Notes: a model not told the origin generated them from the letters alone. A stretch of DNA of 48,819 nt from Chryseobacterium sp. BGARF1 (GCF_001677955.1 NZ_LELA01000022.1:1-48819), one strand, 5' to 3'. Positions 1 to 8,740 are shown, counted from the first letter of the stretch. A program made the numbers and translations.

Positions 1-436
1 AATCGAAGATATTTTGCAGATAAACTATTCGATAGGCTCATTATTGCTAACATTACAGCGGTATGATGAAAAACGGATATACATAAAATTTAATCATTTA
101 TCGCAAATATCTTTTATGGTGACAATATTAGTATAATTTTCTATTAATCATGAGGTAAAAAAACATTAAAAATGACTTTTTATAAAGTTAACGCTTTTTG
201 TTTTATATTCTATTTGTTTACAGGGGGTTACTTTTTTAAAATTAACGTTTTATTTAATTATTTTGGTTTCGATTAATATGAATTAATGCTTCTATTCTTA
301 CTAATTTTCTTTTCTAAATGTATTTTCGTCTTATACGATTTGCAAAAATCTAAAATCTGTTTGAAAAAGAAAATTTTTAAATAAATAATTTTTAAAAGAA
401 ACTTAAAAATTATGAATCATTACGCCGTTGTTGATA
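1..436. other. AT-rich leader region without a supported gene
   Basis: I see no gene with a plausible start in this stretch. It is very AT-rich. A G-run near 224-228 stands out from the surrounding sequence, but I cannot assign it a role. The region presumably holds the promoter of the small HTH gene that follows. A short open frame entering from the left edge (2-136) could be the tail of a gene lying outside the window, but nothing in its translation is recognisable. Confidence 0.4.
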
Positions 437-886
437 ATGATTTATGATAATAATAATTTTAAAATGAAATTAGATTACAAAAACATACACATTGGATCTT
501 TAATTCGAAAAGAGGTAGAGGTAAACAATATTGAAAGTGACCGCATTTGTAATTTTATGAATTGCACGGAAAATGAAATACAAGATATGTATGAAGCGGT
601 AAGTCTTCCGACTACCATTCTTCTAAAATGGTGTAAACTGCTAGAATACGATTTTTTTAGAATTTATTCGCAACATTTGATTTTATTTTCTGCAAAAAAT
701 TCGAGTGCTACAAATAGTCAAGAAAATAAAATTTCTCTTCCAACTTTTAGGAAAAATCTTTATACCAAAGAGATCATCAAATTTATTCTAGAACTTATCA
801 AAACAGGAAAAAAAACGAAAGCTCAAATCATAGAGGAGTATAAAATTCCTAAAACGACACTCTTGAAATGGATTGAAAAATACTAA
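437..886 (+). CDS. Small helix-turn-helix protein (transposase-like HTH at C-terminus)
   Basis: A protein of about 149 residues with a C-terminal helix-turn-helix ending KTKAQIIEEYKIPKTTLLKW, which resembles the HTH of transposase OrfA or Xre-like proteins. The N-terminal half (KNIHIGSLIRKEV, then LLKWCKLLEYDFFRIYSQHL) also looks like a small HTH-type fold. From memory, proteins of this kind recur in Chryseobacterium as lone small genes without any catalytic transposase domain. I infer DNA binding and cannot name a target. The frame is open further upstream only through TTG codons. ATG 437 is chosen, and ATG 464 (MKLDYKNIHIG) is an equally plausible start. The next gene follows after 26 bp on the same strand and has the same kind of C-terminal HTH, so the two are probably co-transcribed. 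Confidence 0.65.
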   Translation: MIYDNNNFKMKLDYKNIHIGSLIRKEVEVNNIESDRICNFMNCTENEIQDMYEAVSLPTTILLKWCKLLEYDFFRIYSQHLILFSAKNSSATNSQENKISLPTFRKNLYTKEIIKFILELIKTGKKTKAQIIEEYKIPKTTLLKWIEKY

Positions 887-912
887 AAACTATAAAAAAA
901 CAAAACATTACC

Positions 913-1233
913 ATGAATAAACCTGATTACCAAAGAATCTACAGGGATCTCCTTAAAATGAAATTTCCTGAAAAGGAAAAAGACTGCTTACCATTTTTAC
1001 AGAAAGAGAACTTTTCGCAATTAGATGTTATCAATCTTGAAATTATCTTATTTGGAAAGAAGCAAAGTGAAGAATTTCTTAATGATGGAAGACATCGGTC
1101 TTATGATAAGTCAACAATTTTTAAAATTCTTGACTATCAGAAAAAGCATAATCTGAACAATTCTGAGCTGGCAAAACATTATGGATTGAGCAGAAATACG
1201 GTTGCTAAATGGAAAAAGCATTTTTTAGTTTAA
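913..1233 (+). CDS. Small helix-turn-helix protein
   Basis: This 106-residue protein ends in a clear helix-turn-helix (NNSELAKHYGLSRNTVAKWK), of the kind used by transposase OrfA and small transcription factors. The N-terminal part (KPDYQRIYRDLLKMKFPEK) has no motif that I recognise. No catalytic DDE residues are present, so it is not an active transposase on its own. It lies 26 bp after another small HTH gene and is followed by a hairpin with a T-run (1287-1324), which makes the pair a self-contained two-gene unit. The function is unknown. DNA binding is inferred from the HTH only. Confidence 0.7.
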   Translation: MNKPDYQRIYRDLLKMKFPEKEKDCLPFLQKENFSQLDVINLEIILFGKKQSEEFLNDGRHRSYDKSTIFKILDYQKKHNLNNSELAKHYGLSRNTVAKWKKHFLV

Positions 1234-1286
1234 ATCTTCAATAAAATGTAAATAAAACTGAATATTAAAAGTCAAAATATTTCTAT

Positions 1287-1324
1287 AAAAACAACGTAAA
1301 TGATTTTCATTGCGTTGTTTTTTG
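1287..1324 (+). terminator. Rho-independent terminator of the HTH gene pair
   Basis: The arms AAAAACAACG (1287-1296) and CGTTGTTTTT (1313-1322) are perfect complements around a 16-nt loop that can pair further, and more T residues follow. It sits 54 bp after the second HTH gene. Because the hairpin carries both an A-run and a T-run it could act in either direction. Confidence 0.6.
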
Positions 1325-1478
1325 TTTAATTGGATATTGAATAAAACCTTTTTATCTAGCCCCACTGAAATTATCACCCAGGATTTAAGATTGATTGAAA
1401 ATATTCTTTTATCACATGAGAAAATCAATTAGATATTACATGGTTAATCGCCTGAAAATCGCCAAACTCTAATAAAAG

Positions 1479-1514
1479 TTTAGTTTATATCAACTATTTT
1501 TATATTTTTGTTAA
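1479..1514 (+). promoter_or_regulatory. Candidate promoter of the metal-efflux operon, almost abutting the start codon
   Basis: TATTTTTG at 1503-1510 fits the Bacteroidota -7 consensus TAnnTTTG. A TTTAG near 1479-1483 lies at about the right distance for a degenerate -33 TTG. The GTG start at 1515 is only 4 bp beyond the -7 box, so the transcript would have almost no leader. Confidence 0.4.
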
Positions 1515-1841
1515 GTGAAGTTTTTACGGTTCATATCTATATTTTATTTCATTGCACTGCTTATAATGCCGTGTAGTGATGTAAAAGCAGATACTATAAA
1601 GACTAACTATTCTCAGGTTTCACTCAATACAGACGATTTTCATTCTAATAATGCAGATGACGATTGTTCGCCATTCTGTACTTGTAATTGCTGTCAAATG
1701 ACCGTTACGGTATTTAAAATGGAACCGTTTTCAGAAATTCCTTTACAGGTAAAAGCCTATTTTTCAAAGAAAATTCTTTTTCATAGAAACAATATTGCCT
1801 ATCAGGTTTACGACCATATTTGGCAACCTCCCAAAATTTAA
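1515..1841 (+). CDS. Exported Cys-rich DUF6660-like protein of a metal-efflux operon
   Basis: This 108-residue protein has an N-terminal signal peptide (hydrophobic residues 5-19, then CSDVKAD) and a dense cysteine cluster CSPFCTCNCC around residues 51-60. It ends in IWQPPKI. Small proteins of this form, annotated DUF6660, precede CusA/CzcA genes in flavobacteria, and I recognise the family from that pattern. The Cys cluster suggests metal binding in the periplasm, perhaps as a sensor or chaperone, but this is inference. The start codon is GTG. The next internal Met would remove the signal peptide, so the GTG is well supported. The RND pump gene follows after about 146 bp, and the three genes probably form one metal-resistance operon. 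Confidence 0.75.
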   Translation: MKFLRFISIFYFIALLIMPCSDVKADTIKTNYSQVSLNTDDFHSNNADDDCSPFCTCNCCQMTVTVFKMEPFSEIPLQVKAYFSKKILFHRNNIAYQVYDHIWQPPKI

Positions 1842-1928
1842 TTTTTAACGATTAGATGAAAGCATTCTTTCATCAAAACTTTGCAATATGATTGCAGGGT
1901 ATTCTTAGTCATTTTTGTATTTCAGGAA

Positions 1929-1948
1929 TGCATCAGTTATCTGATGCA
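1929..1948. promoter_or_regulatory. Inverted repeat in the leader of the RND pump gene
   Basis: TGCATCAG (1929-1936) and CTGATGCA (1941-1948) form perfect 8-bp arms around a TTAT loop, 39 bp upstream of the pump start codon. It could be an operator or an mRNA hairpin. There is no T-run, so it is not a simple terminator. Confidence 0.4.
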
Positions 1949-1987
1949 GAATGAGATTGCAGGTCAATAAAAATTAAATAAAATTCA

Positions 1988-4900
1988 ATGTTAGATAAAA
2001 TCATAAAATTTAGCATCAAAAACAAGATTGTCGTTGGGATAATGACTTTGTTGCTGATAATTTGGGGCGTTTGGAGTGCAACCAGATTACCGATTGATGC
2101 TGTACCCGATATTACCAATAATCAGGTGCAAATAATCACGGTTTGTCCTACACTTGCAGGTCAGGAAGTAGAGCAGCTGGTTACTTTTCCGATTGAGCAA
2201 AGCATTGCCAATATTCCGGATATCGAGGAAACAAGAAGTATTTCCAGATTTGGATTATCGGTTATAACCGTTGTTTTCAAAGAAGATGTTGATGTATATT
2301 TTGCGCGTCAACTTATCAGTGAAAAACTAAAAGAAGCTGCAGAGGAAATCCCAAAAGGCATCGGAACTCCTGAATTGGCTCCTGTAAGTACCGGTTTAGG
2401 CGAGGTTTATCAATATATTCTGCATCCGAAAAAAGGAAGTGAAAACAAATATTCTTCTCAAGAACTGCGAACAATGCAGGACTGGATTGTGAGAAGACAG
2501 CTAAATGGCACACCAGGAATTGCAGAAGTTAATAGTTTTGGCGGTGAGCTGAAGCAATATGAAGTCGCTATTGATCCTAACCGACTGAAAGCAATGGGTG
2601 TAAGTGTGACTGATATTTTCACATCATTAGAAAAAAACAATCAGAATACAGGAGGAGCTTATATCGATAAAAAACCGAATGCCTATTTCATCCGTGGGAT
2701 TGGTGTTGTCGCTTCTCTGGAAGATATAAAAAACATTGCCGTAAAGAATAATACAGGTAGTGTTCCGATTTTTATAAAAGATGTTGCCGATGTAAGATTG
2801 GGAAGCGCAGTACGTTATGGAGCAATGACGTTCGACGGAAAAGTTGACGCAGTAGGCGGTATTGTAATGATGCTGAAAGGAGCCAACAGTAATGAAGTGG
2901 TAAATTTGGTGAAAGAAAAAATCCCGACGATTCAAAAATCTTTACCCAAAGATGTTGTTATCGAACCGTTTTTAGACAGAACAGATTTGGTGGGAAGAGC
3001 TATCAATACCGTTGAAAAAAACCTGATAGAAGGTGCATTGATTGTCATTTTTGTTCTAGTGCTATTTTTAGGGAATTTCAGAGCCGGATTAATCGTTGCT
3101 TCTGCAATTCCATTGGCATTGCTTTTTGCATTGGGAATGATGAATGTTTTTGGCGTAAGCGCTAATCTGATGAGTCTTGGTGCAATCGACTTTGGGCTGA
3201 TTGTAGACGGTGCAGTCATCATTGTAGAAGCTACCCTTCATCATTTAGGACTCAGAAAATCGACTCAAAAACTGACTCAGGCAGAAATGGATGAAGAAGT
3301 TTTTCTTTCTGCTTCAAAAATAAGAAACAGCGCAGCTTTTGGGGAGATTATTATTCTCATCGTTTATATTCCTATCCTGACTTTGGTTGGAGTAGAAGGT
3401 AAAATGTTTACACCGATGGCAAAAACAGTAGGTTTTGCAATTTTAGGAGCCTTGATTTTATCATTGACTTATATTCCGATGATGAGCGCCTTATTTTTAT
3501 CTAAAAAGCCTTCCACAAAAGAAAATTTTTCAGATAAAATGATGCGCAGGTTGCAGAATATTTACCAGCCTTTATTAGAGAAAGCACTTCGTTTAAAATA
3601 TATTTTAGTTTCGGCTACCGTTGCATTATTTGCAGTCAGTATTTTTATATTCAGCAGAATGGGAGGCGAGTTTATCCCACAATTGCAGGAAGGAGATTTT
3701 GCATTTCACTGTATTTTGCCACAAGGAAGTTCGCTTACCCAAAGTGTAGAAACATCGATGCAGGCATCAAGAATTATAAAACAGTTTGATGAAGTAAAAA
3801 TGGTTGTAGGAAAAACAGGTTCCGCCGAAGTTCCGACCGACCCGATGCCACCGGAAGCAACGGATATGATTATTGTTTTGAAACCACAAAAAGAATGGAA
3901 AACAAAAAAATCTTACAATGAATTGGCAGATGAAATCTCTGAAAAGCTCGAAAATATTCCCGGTGTTTTCTTTGAAAAAAATCAGCCAATACAGATGCGT
4001 TTCAATGAATTGATGACCGGAATTCGTCAGGATGTTGCGGTGAAAATTTTTGGTGAAAACCTGGATTCTCTTGCAATTTATGCGAATAAGGTCAATAATG
4101 TAATTCAATCGGTGGATGGGGTAACTCAACCTCAAATTGAACGAGTTAGCGGACTTCCACAAATCAATGTAGAATACGACAGAACAAGAATGGCAAATTA
4201 TGGGTTGAATATTGAAGACGTGAATAACACGTTAAGTACCGCTTTTGCAGGAAAAAGCGCAGGTCTGGTTTTTGAGAATGAGAGACGTTTTGATTTGGTT
4301 GTACGTTTAGACAGCCTTCATAGAACCAATATTGACGATGTGAATAATCTGATGATTTCTACCAATTCCGGAAATCAGATTCCGCTTTCGCAGGTCGCAA
4401 ATATCAGTTACAAGCTCGGTCCGGCACAGATAAGTCGTGAAGAAGGAAAACGCAGAATCGTAATCGGTTTTAATGTGAAAGACCGAGATGTTGAAAGTGT
4501 GGTGAAAGATATTCAGGCAAAACTGGATGATAAAGTAAAACTTCCTTCGGGGTATTACTTCACTTATGGCGGGCAATTTGAAAATTTACAGGCAGCAAGT
4601 AAAAGACTGATGATTGCTGTTCCGGTTTCTCTTTTATTAATTTTTATGCTGCTTTATTTTACATTTAAATCTTTAAAACAAGCCGCCCTGATTTTTACAG
4701 CGATTCCAATGAGTGCAATTGGTGGAGTTTTCGCATTAATTATTCGGGATATGCCCTTTAGTATCAGTGCCGGTATTGGTTTTATAGCATTGTTTGGAGT
4801 TGCAGTTTTAAATGGAATTGTTTTGATTGGAACATTTAATCAATTGGAAAAAGATGGCGAAACTGATATTCTGAAACGTGTTTTTGAAGGAACTAAAACA

Positions 4901-6352
4901 AGGCTTCGTCCGGTTTTGATGACAGCAGCGGTTGCGTCTTTAGGATTTCTTCCGATGGCGATTTCCACGGGAGCAGGCGCAGAAGTTCAGAAACCTTTGG
5001 CAACCGTTGTGATTGGCGGATTGATAACGGCAACTTTCCTTACTTTATTTGTTTTACCAATGCTTTACATTATTTTCAGCACAAAACTCAAAATAAAGAA
5101 TATCAAAACGAAGCCTTTAACGACGGTTATTATTTTAGTTTTTTTATTATTTGGACAAACATTGACGGCTCAAACAATAAAGACTCTTTCGGTAGAAGAG
5201 GCAACAGAAATAGCTTTGAATAATAACTATTCAATAAAATCTAAAGACTTGGATGTTAAAGTTTCTGAAAGCCTGAAACCAACGGCAAATGAACTTCCCA
5301 AATTGAGTTTTAATGCACAATTGGGACAATACAACAGTCCGAAATTTGACCAGTCGTTTTCCATTTCGCAAAGTATTCCGTTTCCCACATTGTTTAAAGC
5401 GAGAAAAGAACTCATTGCACAGGAAATAAAAGGAAAACAAATTAACAAAGAAATTACGGTTAATGAGCTTGCAAAACAGGTAAGAACTTATTTCTATCAA
5501 ATTGAATATCTGCATTATAATCAAAACAAACTGTTGAAACTGGATAGTCTTTATAAGGATTTTATAAGGATTGCAACCGTAAGATTTAATGCAGGAGACA
5601 TCAAAAAAATAGAAATAAGCACCGCGGAAACACAGAAAGGGGAAATCAATTTATTATTAAATCAGAATAAAATCTATCTTAATAATGCCTACAAAAACCT
5701 GAAAACCCTTCTGAATACGGATGATGATATTGAGATTCTTTTCAATAAAAATTATGAGCCTTTGAAAGCAGAATATGTTTTGGACAGCACAGCTATTGCC
5801 AATCATCCAACGGTAAAAGCTTTTTATCAGGAAATGGAAATTGCCGATAAGAATAAAAATGTTGAAAAGTCGCAAGGTTTGCCGGAATTTACTTTAGGCT
5901 ATACCAATCAGTCGATTATAGGTTTTCATACGTTGAATGGTCAGGAAAAATATTATGATGCAGGAAACCGCTTCAGTGTTGCAAGCATTGGAGTTGCGAT
6001 TCCGTTGACTTTTGGAGCAACCAAAGCACGAATTCAGTCTTTGGAATATCAAAAACAAATGGCAGAATCGAATGCCAAACAGCAACAAAAACAATTGACC
6101 GCTCAGTTGGAAAATGCATTAAACCAATATCAGCAAGACATTCAGCAATATCAATATTACGTTGACCAAGCTTTACCCAATGCTGAAAAAATAGTTAAAG
6201 CAGGGCAACTGGGTTATAAAACCGGAGAAATATCTTACGTTGAATATTTATTTGCTTTGCAAACCGCCACCAATATTCAGCTGAAATATCTGGAGTCTAT
6301 ACAACAGGTCAATCAGTCTGTAATCATCATTAATTCTTTAATCAACAAATAA
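1988..6352 (+). CDS. czcA: CzcA-type heavy-metal RND efflux pump fused to a TolC-like outer-membrane factor
   Basis: A 1454-residue fusion. Residues 1 to about 1035 are an HME-family RND transporter that uses the proton gradient to expel metal cations from the periplasm or cytoplasm. The TM4 proton-relay motif reads DFGLIVDGAVIIVE from D401. This is the DFG..DG form seen in Czc-type (Co/Zn/Cd) pumps rather than the Cus copper/silver form. Residues 1040-1061 form a second signal-peptide-like segment (KTK, then a hydrophobic core, then TLTAQ). The remainder (SVEEATEIALNNNYSIK onward) is an outer-membrane efflux protein rich in alpha-hairpin coiled coil. The fusion is about 400 residues longer than a lone CzcA and is a known arrangement in Bacteroidota. 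The adaptor gene starts 1 bp after the stop. Substrate assignment from the motif is moderately certain. Confidence 0.92.
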   Translation: MLDKIIKFSIKNKIVVGIMTLLLIIWGVWSATRLPIDAVPDITNNQVQIITVCPTLAGQEVEQLVTFPIEQSIANIPDIEETRSISRFGLSVITVVFKEDVDVYFARQLISEKLKEAAEEIPKGIGTPELAPVSTGLGEVYQYILHPKKGSENKYSSQELRTMQDWIVRRQLNGTPGIAEVNSFGGELKQYEVAIDPNRLKAMGVSVTDIFTSLEKNNQNTGGAYIDKKPNAYFIRGIGVVASLEDIKNIAVKNNTGSVPIFIKDVADVRLGSAVRYGAMTFDGKVDAVGGIVMMLKGANSNEVVNLVKEKIPTIQKSLPKDVVIEPFLDRTDLVGRAINTVEKNLIEGALIVIFVLVLFLGNFRAGLIVASAIPLALLFALGMMNVFGVSANLMSLGAIDFGLIVDGAVIIVEATLHHLGLRKSTQKLTQAEMDEEVFLSASKIRNSAAFGEIIILIVYIPILTLVGVEGKMFTPMAKTVGFAILGALILSLTYIPMMSALFLSKKPSTKENFSDKMMRRLQNIYQPLLEKALRLKYILVSATVALFAVSIFIFSRMGGEFIPQLQEGDFAFHCILPQGSSLTQSVETSMQASRIIKQFDEVKMVVGKTGSAEVPTDPMPPEATDMIIVLKPQKEWKTKKSYNELADEISEKLENIPGVFFEKNQPIQMRFNELMTGIRQDVAVKIFGENLDSLAIYANKVNNVIQSVDGVTQPQIERVSGLPQINVEYDRTRMANYGLNIEDVNNTLSTAFAGKSAGLVFENERRFDLVVRLDSLHRTNIDDVNNLMISTNSGNQIPLSQVANISYKLGPAQISREEGKRRIVIGFNVKDRDVESVVKDIQAKLDDKVKLPSGYYFTYGGQFENLQAASKRLMIAVPVSLLLIFMLLYFTFKSLKQAALIFTAIPMSAIGGVFALIIRDMPFSISAGIGFIALFGVAVLNGIVLIGTFNQLEKDGETDILKRVFEGTKTRLRPVLMTAAVASLGFLPMAISTGAGAEVQKPLATVVIGGLITATFLTLFVLPMLYIIFSTKLKIKNIKTKPLTTVIILVFLLFGQTLTAQTIKTLSVEEATEIALNNNYSIKSKDLDVKVSESLKPTANELPKLSFNAQLGQYNSPKFDQSFSISQSIPFPTLFKARKELIAQEIKGKQINKEITVNELAKQVRTYFYQIEYLHYNQNKLLKLDSLYKDFIRIATVRFNAGDIKKIEISTAETQKGEINLLLNQNKIYLNNAYKNLKTLLNTDDDIEILFNKNYEPLKAEYVLDSTAIANHPTVKAFYQEMEIADKNKNVEKSQGLPEFTLGYTNQSIIGFHTLNGQEKYYDAGNRFSVASIGVAIPLTFGATKARIQSLEYQKQMAESNAKQQQKQLTAQLENALNQYQQDIQQYQYYVDQALPNAEKIVKAGQLGYKTGEISYVEYLFALQTATNIQLKYLESIQQVNQSVIIINSLINK

Positions 6353-6353
6353 A

Positions 6354-7607
6354 ATGAAACAAAATATCATCTATATCACCCTTACTTTTATTTTCCTCGT
6401 AAGTTGCGGGAAAAAAGAAACAACTGCAGAACCTGAAGGTGAAATTAAGACAGAACAAACCGAAGAACACGGCGAAGAAGCTCCTCAAACAATTGCAAGT
6501 CTTACTGATGAGCAAATAAAAAGCGTGGGTGTTACTTTAGGGAAAATTGAATTAAAAGAACTGACTTCCACGATTAAAGCGAATGGAACATTACGGGTTC
6601 CAAACAATAATAAAGCGACTATCACTTCAATGTATGGCGGAATTATTAAGACTTTGAATGTTCAGATTGGGGACTTTGTAAAAAAAGGACAGGTCATCGC
6701 ATCGATAAGCAATCCTGAATATATTCAGTTACAAGAGCAATATCTTACGGTGAAAAGCAGAATTGCCTTTGCCGAGCAGGAATACAGAAGACAAAAAGAA
6801 TTGTTCGATAATGATGCTGGTGCAAAAAAAAACCTTCAAAGTTCTGATGCCGAACTTAAAACTTTAAGAACTCAAAAATCATCTTTACAAAGACAGCTTC
6901 AGATTATGGGAATCAACCCTGCAAATGTGAATAATGGTAATTTACGTTCAGGTTTGGTCATCACATCGCCAATTAGCGGAACAGTAAGTAATATTTCTGC
7001 GCAGATAGGAAGTTATGTTGATATCTCATCGCCGGTTGCTGATGTGATTGATAACGGTTCTCTGCATCTCGATTTACAGGTTTTTGAAAAAGATTTACCA
7101 AAAATGAAAGTCGGGCAAATCGTTCATTTTAAACTGACGAACAACCCGGAAACAGAGTACGATGCAAAAATATTCAGCATCGGTTCGTCTTTTGAAAACG
7201 AAAGCAAAACAATTTCTGTACACTGTTCTGTCACAGGAAATAAAGCCGGATTAATCGACGGAATGAATATCACCGGAATTGTAAGTCTTGATAAAAGTAC
7301 GACACCGGCAGTTCCTAATGAAGCCATTGTAGAAGCAGACAGCAAATATTATATTTTTATTAAAACAAATAAAAAACCTGAAGAACACGCTGAAGAAAAA
7401 GGTGAACACGCACACGAAGAGAAAGCAAACCAAAAAGAATCTAAAACAGTCAATTTCGAAAAAATAGAAGTTGTAAAAGGTTCTTCCGATATGGGATATA
7501 CGGCAATTACTACCGTTAACGAAATTTCTGCAGATGCATCTGTGGTTACAAAAGGTGCCTTTTTTGTGAATGCCAAATTATCAAATTCTGGCGATCATGC
7601 CCATTGA
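6354..7607 (+). CDS. czcB: Periplasmic adaptor lipoprotein of the heavy-metal RND pump (CzcB/CusB family)
   Basis: A 417-residue membrane-fusion protein that bridges the RND pump and the outer-membrane channel. It begins with a lipoprotein signal (lipobox LVSC, Cys18), followed by an acidic linker. The biotinyl-lipoyl-like half-motif (GGIIKTLNVQIGDFVKKGQ, about residues 93-111) leads into an alpha-hairpin (about 120-180), a second lipoyl half (SPISGTVSNISAQIGSYV) and a beta-barrel. Two His-rich stretches occur near the C-terminus: EEHAEEKGEHAHEEK, and the terminal SGDHAH. These suggest direct metal contact, which is common in this family. The gene starts 1 bp after the pump stop and is followed by a strong terminator, so it closes the operon. 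Confidence 0.92.
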   Translation: MKQNIIYITLTFIFLVSCGKKETTAEPEGEIKTEQTEEHGEEAPQTIASLTDEQIKSVGVTLGKIELKELTSTIKANGTLRVPNNNKATITSMYGGIIKTLNVQIGDFVKKGQVIASISNPEYIQLQEQYLTVKSRIAFAEQEYRRQKELFDNDAGAKKNLQSSDAELKTLRTQKSSLQRQLQIMGINPANVNNGNLRSGLVITSPISGTVSNISAQIGSYVDISSPVADVIDNGSLHLDLQVFEKDLPKMKVGQIVHFKLTNNPETEYDAKIFSIGSSFENESKTISVHCSVTGNKAGLIDGMNITGIVSLDKSTTPAVPNEAIVEADSKYYIFIKTNKKPEEHAEEKGEHAHEEKANQKESKTVNFEKIEVVKGSSDMGYTAITTVNEISADASVVTKGAFFVNAKLSNSGDHAH

Positions 7608-7633
7608 TTTTAAAACTATAATTCTGTGACTAA

Positions 7634-7669
7634 AAAAAGCAACATCCAAATTTATGGGTGTTGCTTTTT
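7634..7669 (+). terminator. Strong intrinsic terminator between convergent genes
   Basis: The left arm AAAAAGCAACATCC (7634-7647) pairs with GGGTGTTGCTTTTT (7656-7669) over 14 positions with one T-G wobble and an 8-nt loop. The A-run and T-run make it bidirectional, which suits its position between the adaptor gene and the convergent AraC gene. Confidence 0.85.
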
Positions 7670-7748
7670 CTATAAATGATGCTTAAAATTTGCTCAATTT
7701 GTCTTAAAATAATTCTGAGCTATGATTTTTATGAAATAAAGTACAGAC

Positions 7749-8645
7749 TTAATTTAAATTTCTAAATTCATTAGGCGTTACACCTGTTCTCTGTTTAAAA
7801 AGTCTAATAAAATGCTGCGGATATTTGAATCCCAATTCGTAAGCGATCTGACTTATCGATTGGTCAATATTAAAAACCCTTTCTTTCGCTACATCGATTA
7901 TTTTATTCTGAATATATTCCTGAGCGGTTTTACCGGTTTCTTTTTTTATTAGATCGCCGAAATAATTGGCAGATAAATGCAATTGGTCGGCGCAATAAGC
8001 AACAGAAGGTAATCCTACAGAATAAGGTTTATCAGATGAAAAGTAAGTATTCAATAAATGTTCAAACTTTTCTAAAAGCCCTTTATTTACGTTTTCACGG
8101 GTGATAAACTGGCGGTCGTAAAAGCGTTCACAATAATTAAAGAACAATTCGATGTTAGATGTGATAAGTTTTTTACTGTGTTTATCTACAGATTGTTTCA
8201 ATTCATTATCAATAATAGCAAAAAGATCAAGAATCAATTGACGTTCTTTAGCTGAAAGATGAAGCGCCTCGTTAGTATTATAGCTGAAAAAATGATATTC
8301 TGAAATTGCTTTTGCCAAAGAAGTTCCTTTAATTAGATCCGGATGAAAAGCAATTCCGTGTCCTGTCGGTTGGTATAGATCTGTTTTATTCTCTACATCC
8401 AGGATCTGTCCCGGAGAAACGAAAACCAAAGTACCTTGTTGATAATCGTAAGTTGCGCGGCCATATTTTAAATCACCACATTTTACATCCTTCAAAAAAA
8501 TACAGTACAAGTTAAAGTTCATTTTAGAGCCGGTTCTTGGGTGAGCTTTAGAAAAATCAATAATGCTTACCAAAGGATGCAAGGTCTCGTGATTATTAAA
8601 CTGATTATAATCGTCGACCGTTTCAAAATTAACTACTTTACTCAT
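7749..8645 (-). CDS. AraC-family transcriptional regulator
   Basis: A 298-residue regulator. The N-terminal half (residues about 20-160, with ...GTLVFVSPGQILDVENK) is a cupin-like sensing domain, and the C-terminal 100 residues carry the double helix-turn-helix of the AraC/XylS family. The signature segment reads ISQIAYELGFKYPQHFIRLF, followed by KQRTGVTPNEFR at the end. The gene is divergent from the aldo/keto reductase operon, with about 164 bp between the start codons, and that gap holds an inverted repeat. This layout suggests that it controls that operon, an inference from position. AraC proteins with this architecture next to aldo/keto reductases are frequent in Bacteroidota, but the inducer cannot be read from the sequence. 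Confidence 0.9.
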   Translation of the reverse strand: MSKVVNFETVDDYNQFNNHETLHPLVSIIDFSKAHPRTGSKMNFNLYCIFLKDVKCGDLKYGRATYDYQQGTLVFVSPGQILDVENKTDLYQPTGHGIAFHPDLIKGTSLAKAISEYHFFSYNTNEALHLSAKERQLILDLFAIIDNELKQSVDKHSKKLITSNIELFFNYCERFYDRQFITRENVNKGLLEKFEHLLNTYFSSDKPYSVGLPSVAYCADQLHLSANYFGDLIKKETGKTAQEYIQNKIIDVAKERVFNIDQSISQIAYELGFKYPQHFIRLFKQRTGVTPNEFRNLN

Positions 8646-8704
8646 GATTTTATCTTTTTGATAAAGCGAAATTACATATTAAAATATTCAAATTAAAGCC
8701 ATTA

Positions 8705-8724
8705 CAATATTATCGGTAATATTG
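8705..8724. promoter_or_regulatory. Inverted-repeat operator candidate between araC-type gene and AKR operon
   Basis: CAATATTA (8705-8712) and TAATATTG (8717-8724) are perfect 8-bp arms separated by TCGG. The repeat lies about 60 bp before the divergent regulator and 85 bp before the first reductase start codon. It is a plausible protein-binding site, although AraC proteins more often use direct repeats. Confidence 0.4.
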
Positions 8725-8740
8725 GTTATAAATGCAGTGA

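Noticed and set aside
2..136. Open frame entering from the left edge that might be the 3' end of a gene
   Set aside because: It has 44 codons with no recognisable motif. A frame of this size is expected by chance in AT-rich DNA, and the start lies outside the window.
437..1233. Insertion sequence encoding a two-frame transposase
   Set aside because: Only HTH parts are present, with no DDE or HUH catalytic domain and no terminal inverted repeats or target duplication seen.
1225..1428. Minus-strand frame of 67 codons overlapping the terminator after the HTH pair
   Set aside because: It runs through the hairpin and has a low-complexity translation with no domain pattern.
1929..1948. The CTGATGC in the RND leader as another copy of the rhamnose operator
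   Set aside because: It is part of a dyad, lacks the second direct half-site at 10-bp spacing, and has no -7 box at the fixed distance.
2627..5524. Several minus-strand frames of 60-131 codons opposite the RND pump gene
   Set aside because: They mirror the codon pattern of the long plus-strand gene, have no plausible promoters or starts, and translate to Phe/Ile/Cys-rich strings typical of antisense frames.
7749..8645. The AraC gene in the window as the regulator of the rhamnose/pectin operators
   Set aside because: It is about 9 kb from the locus, divergent from an unrelated operon, and the GGATGC motif does not occur in its own upstream gap. It cannot be excluded, but position argues for control of the AKR operon.
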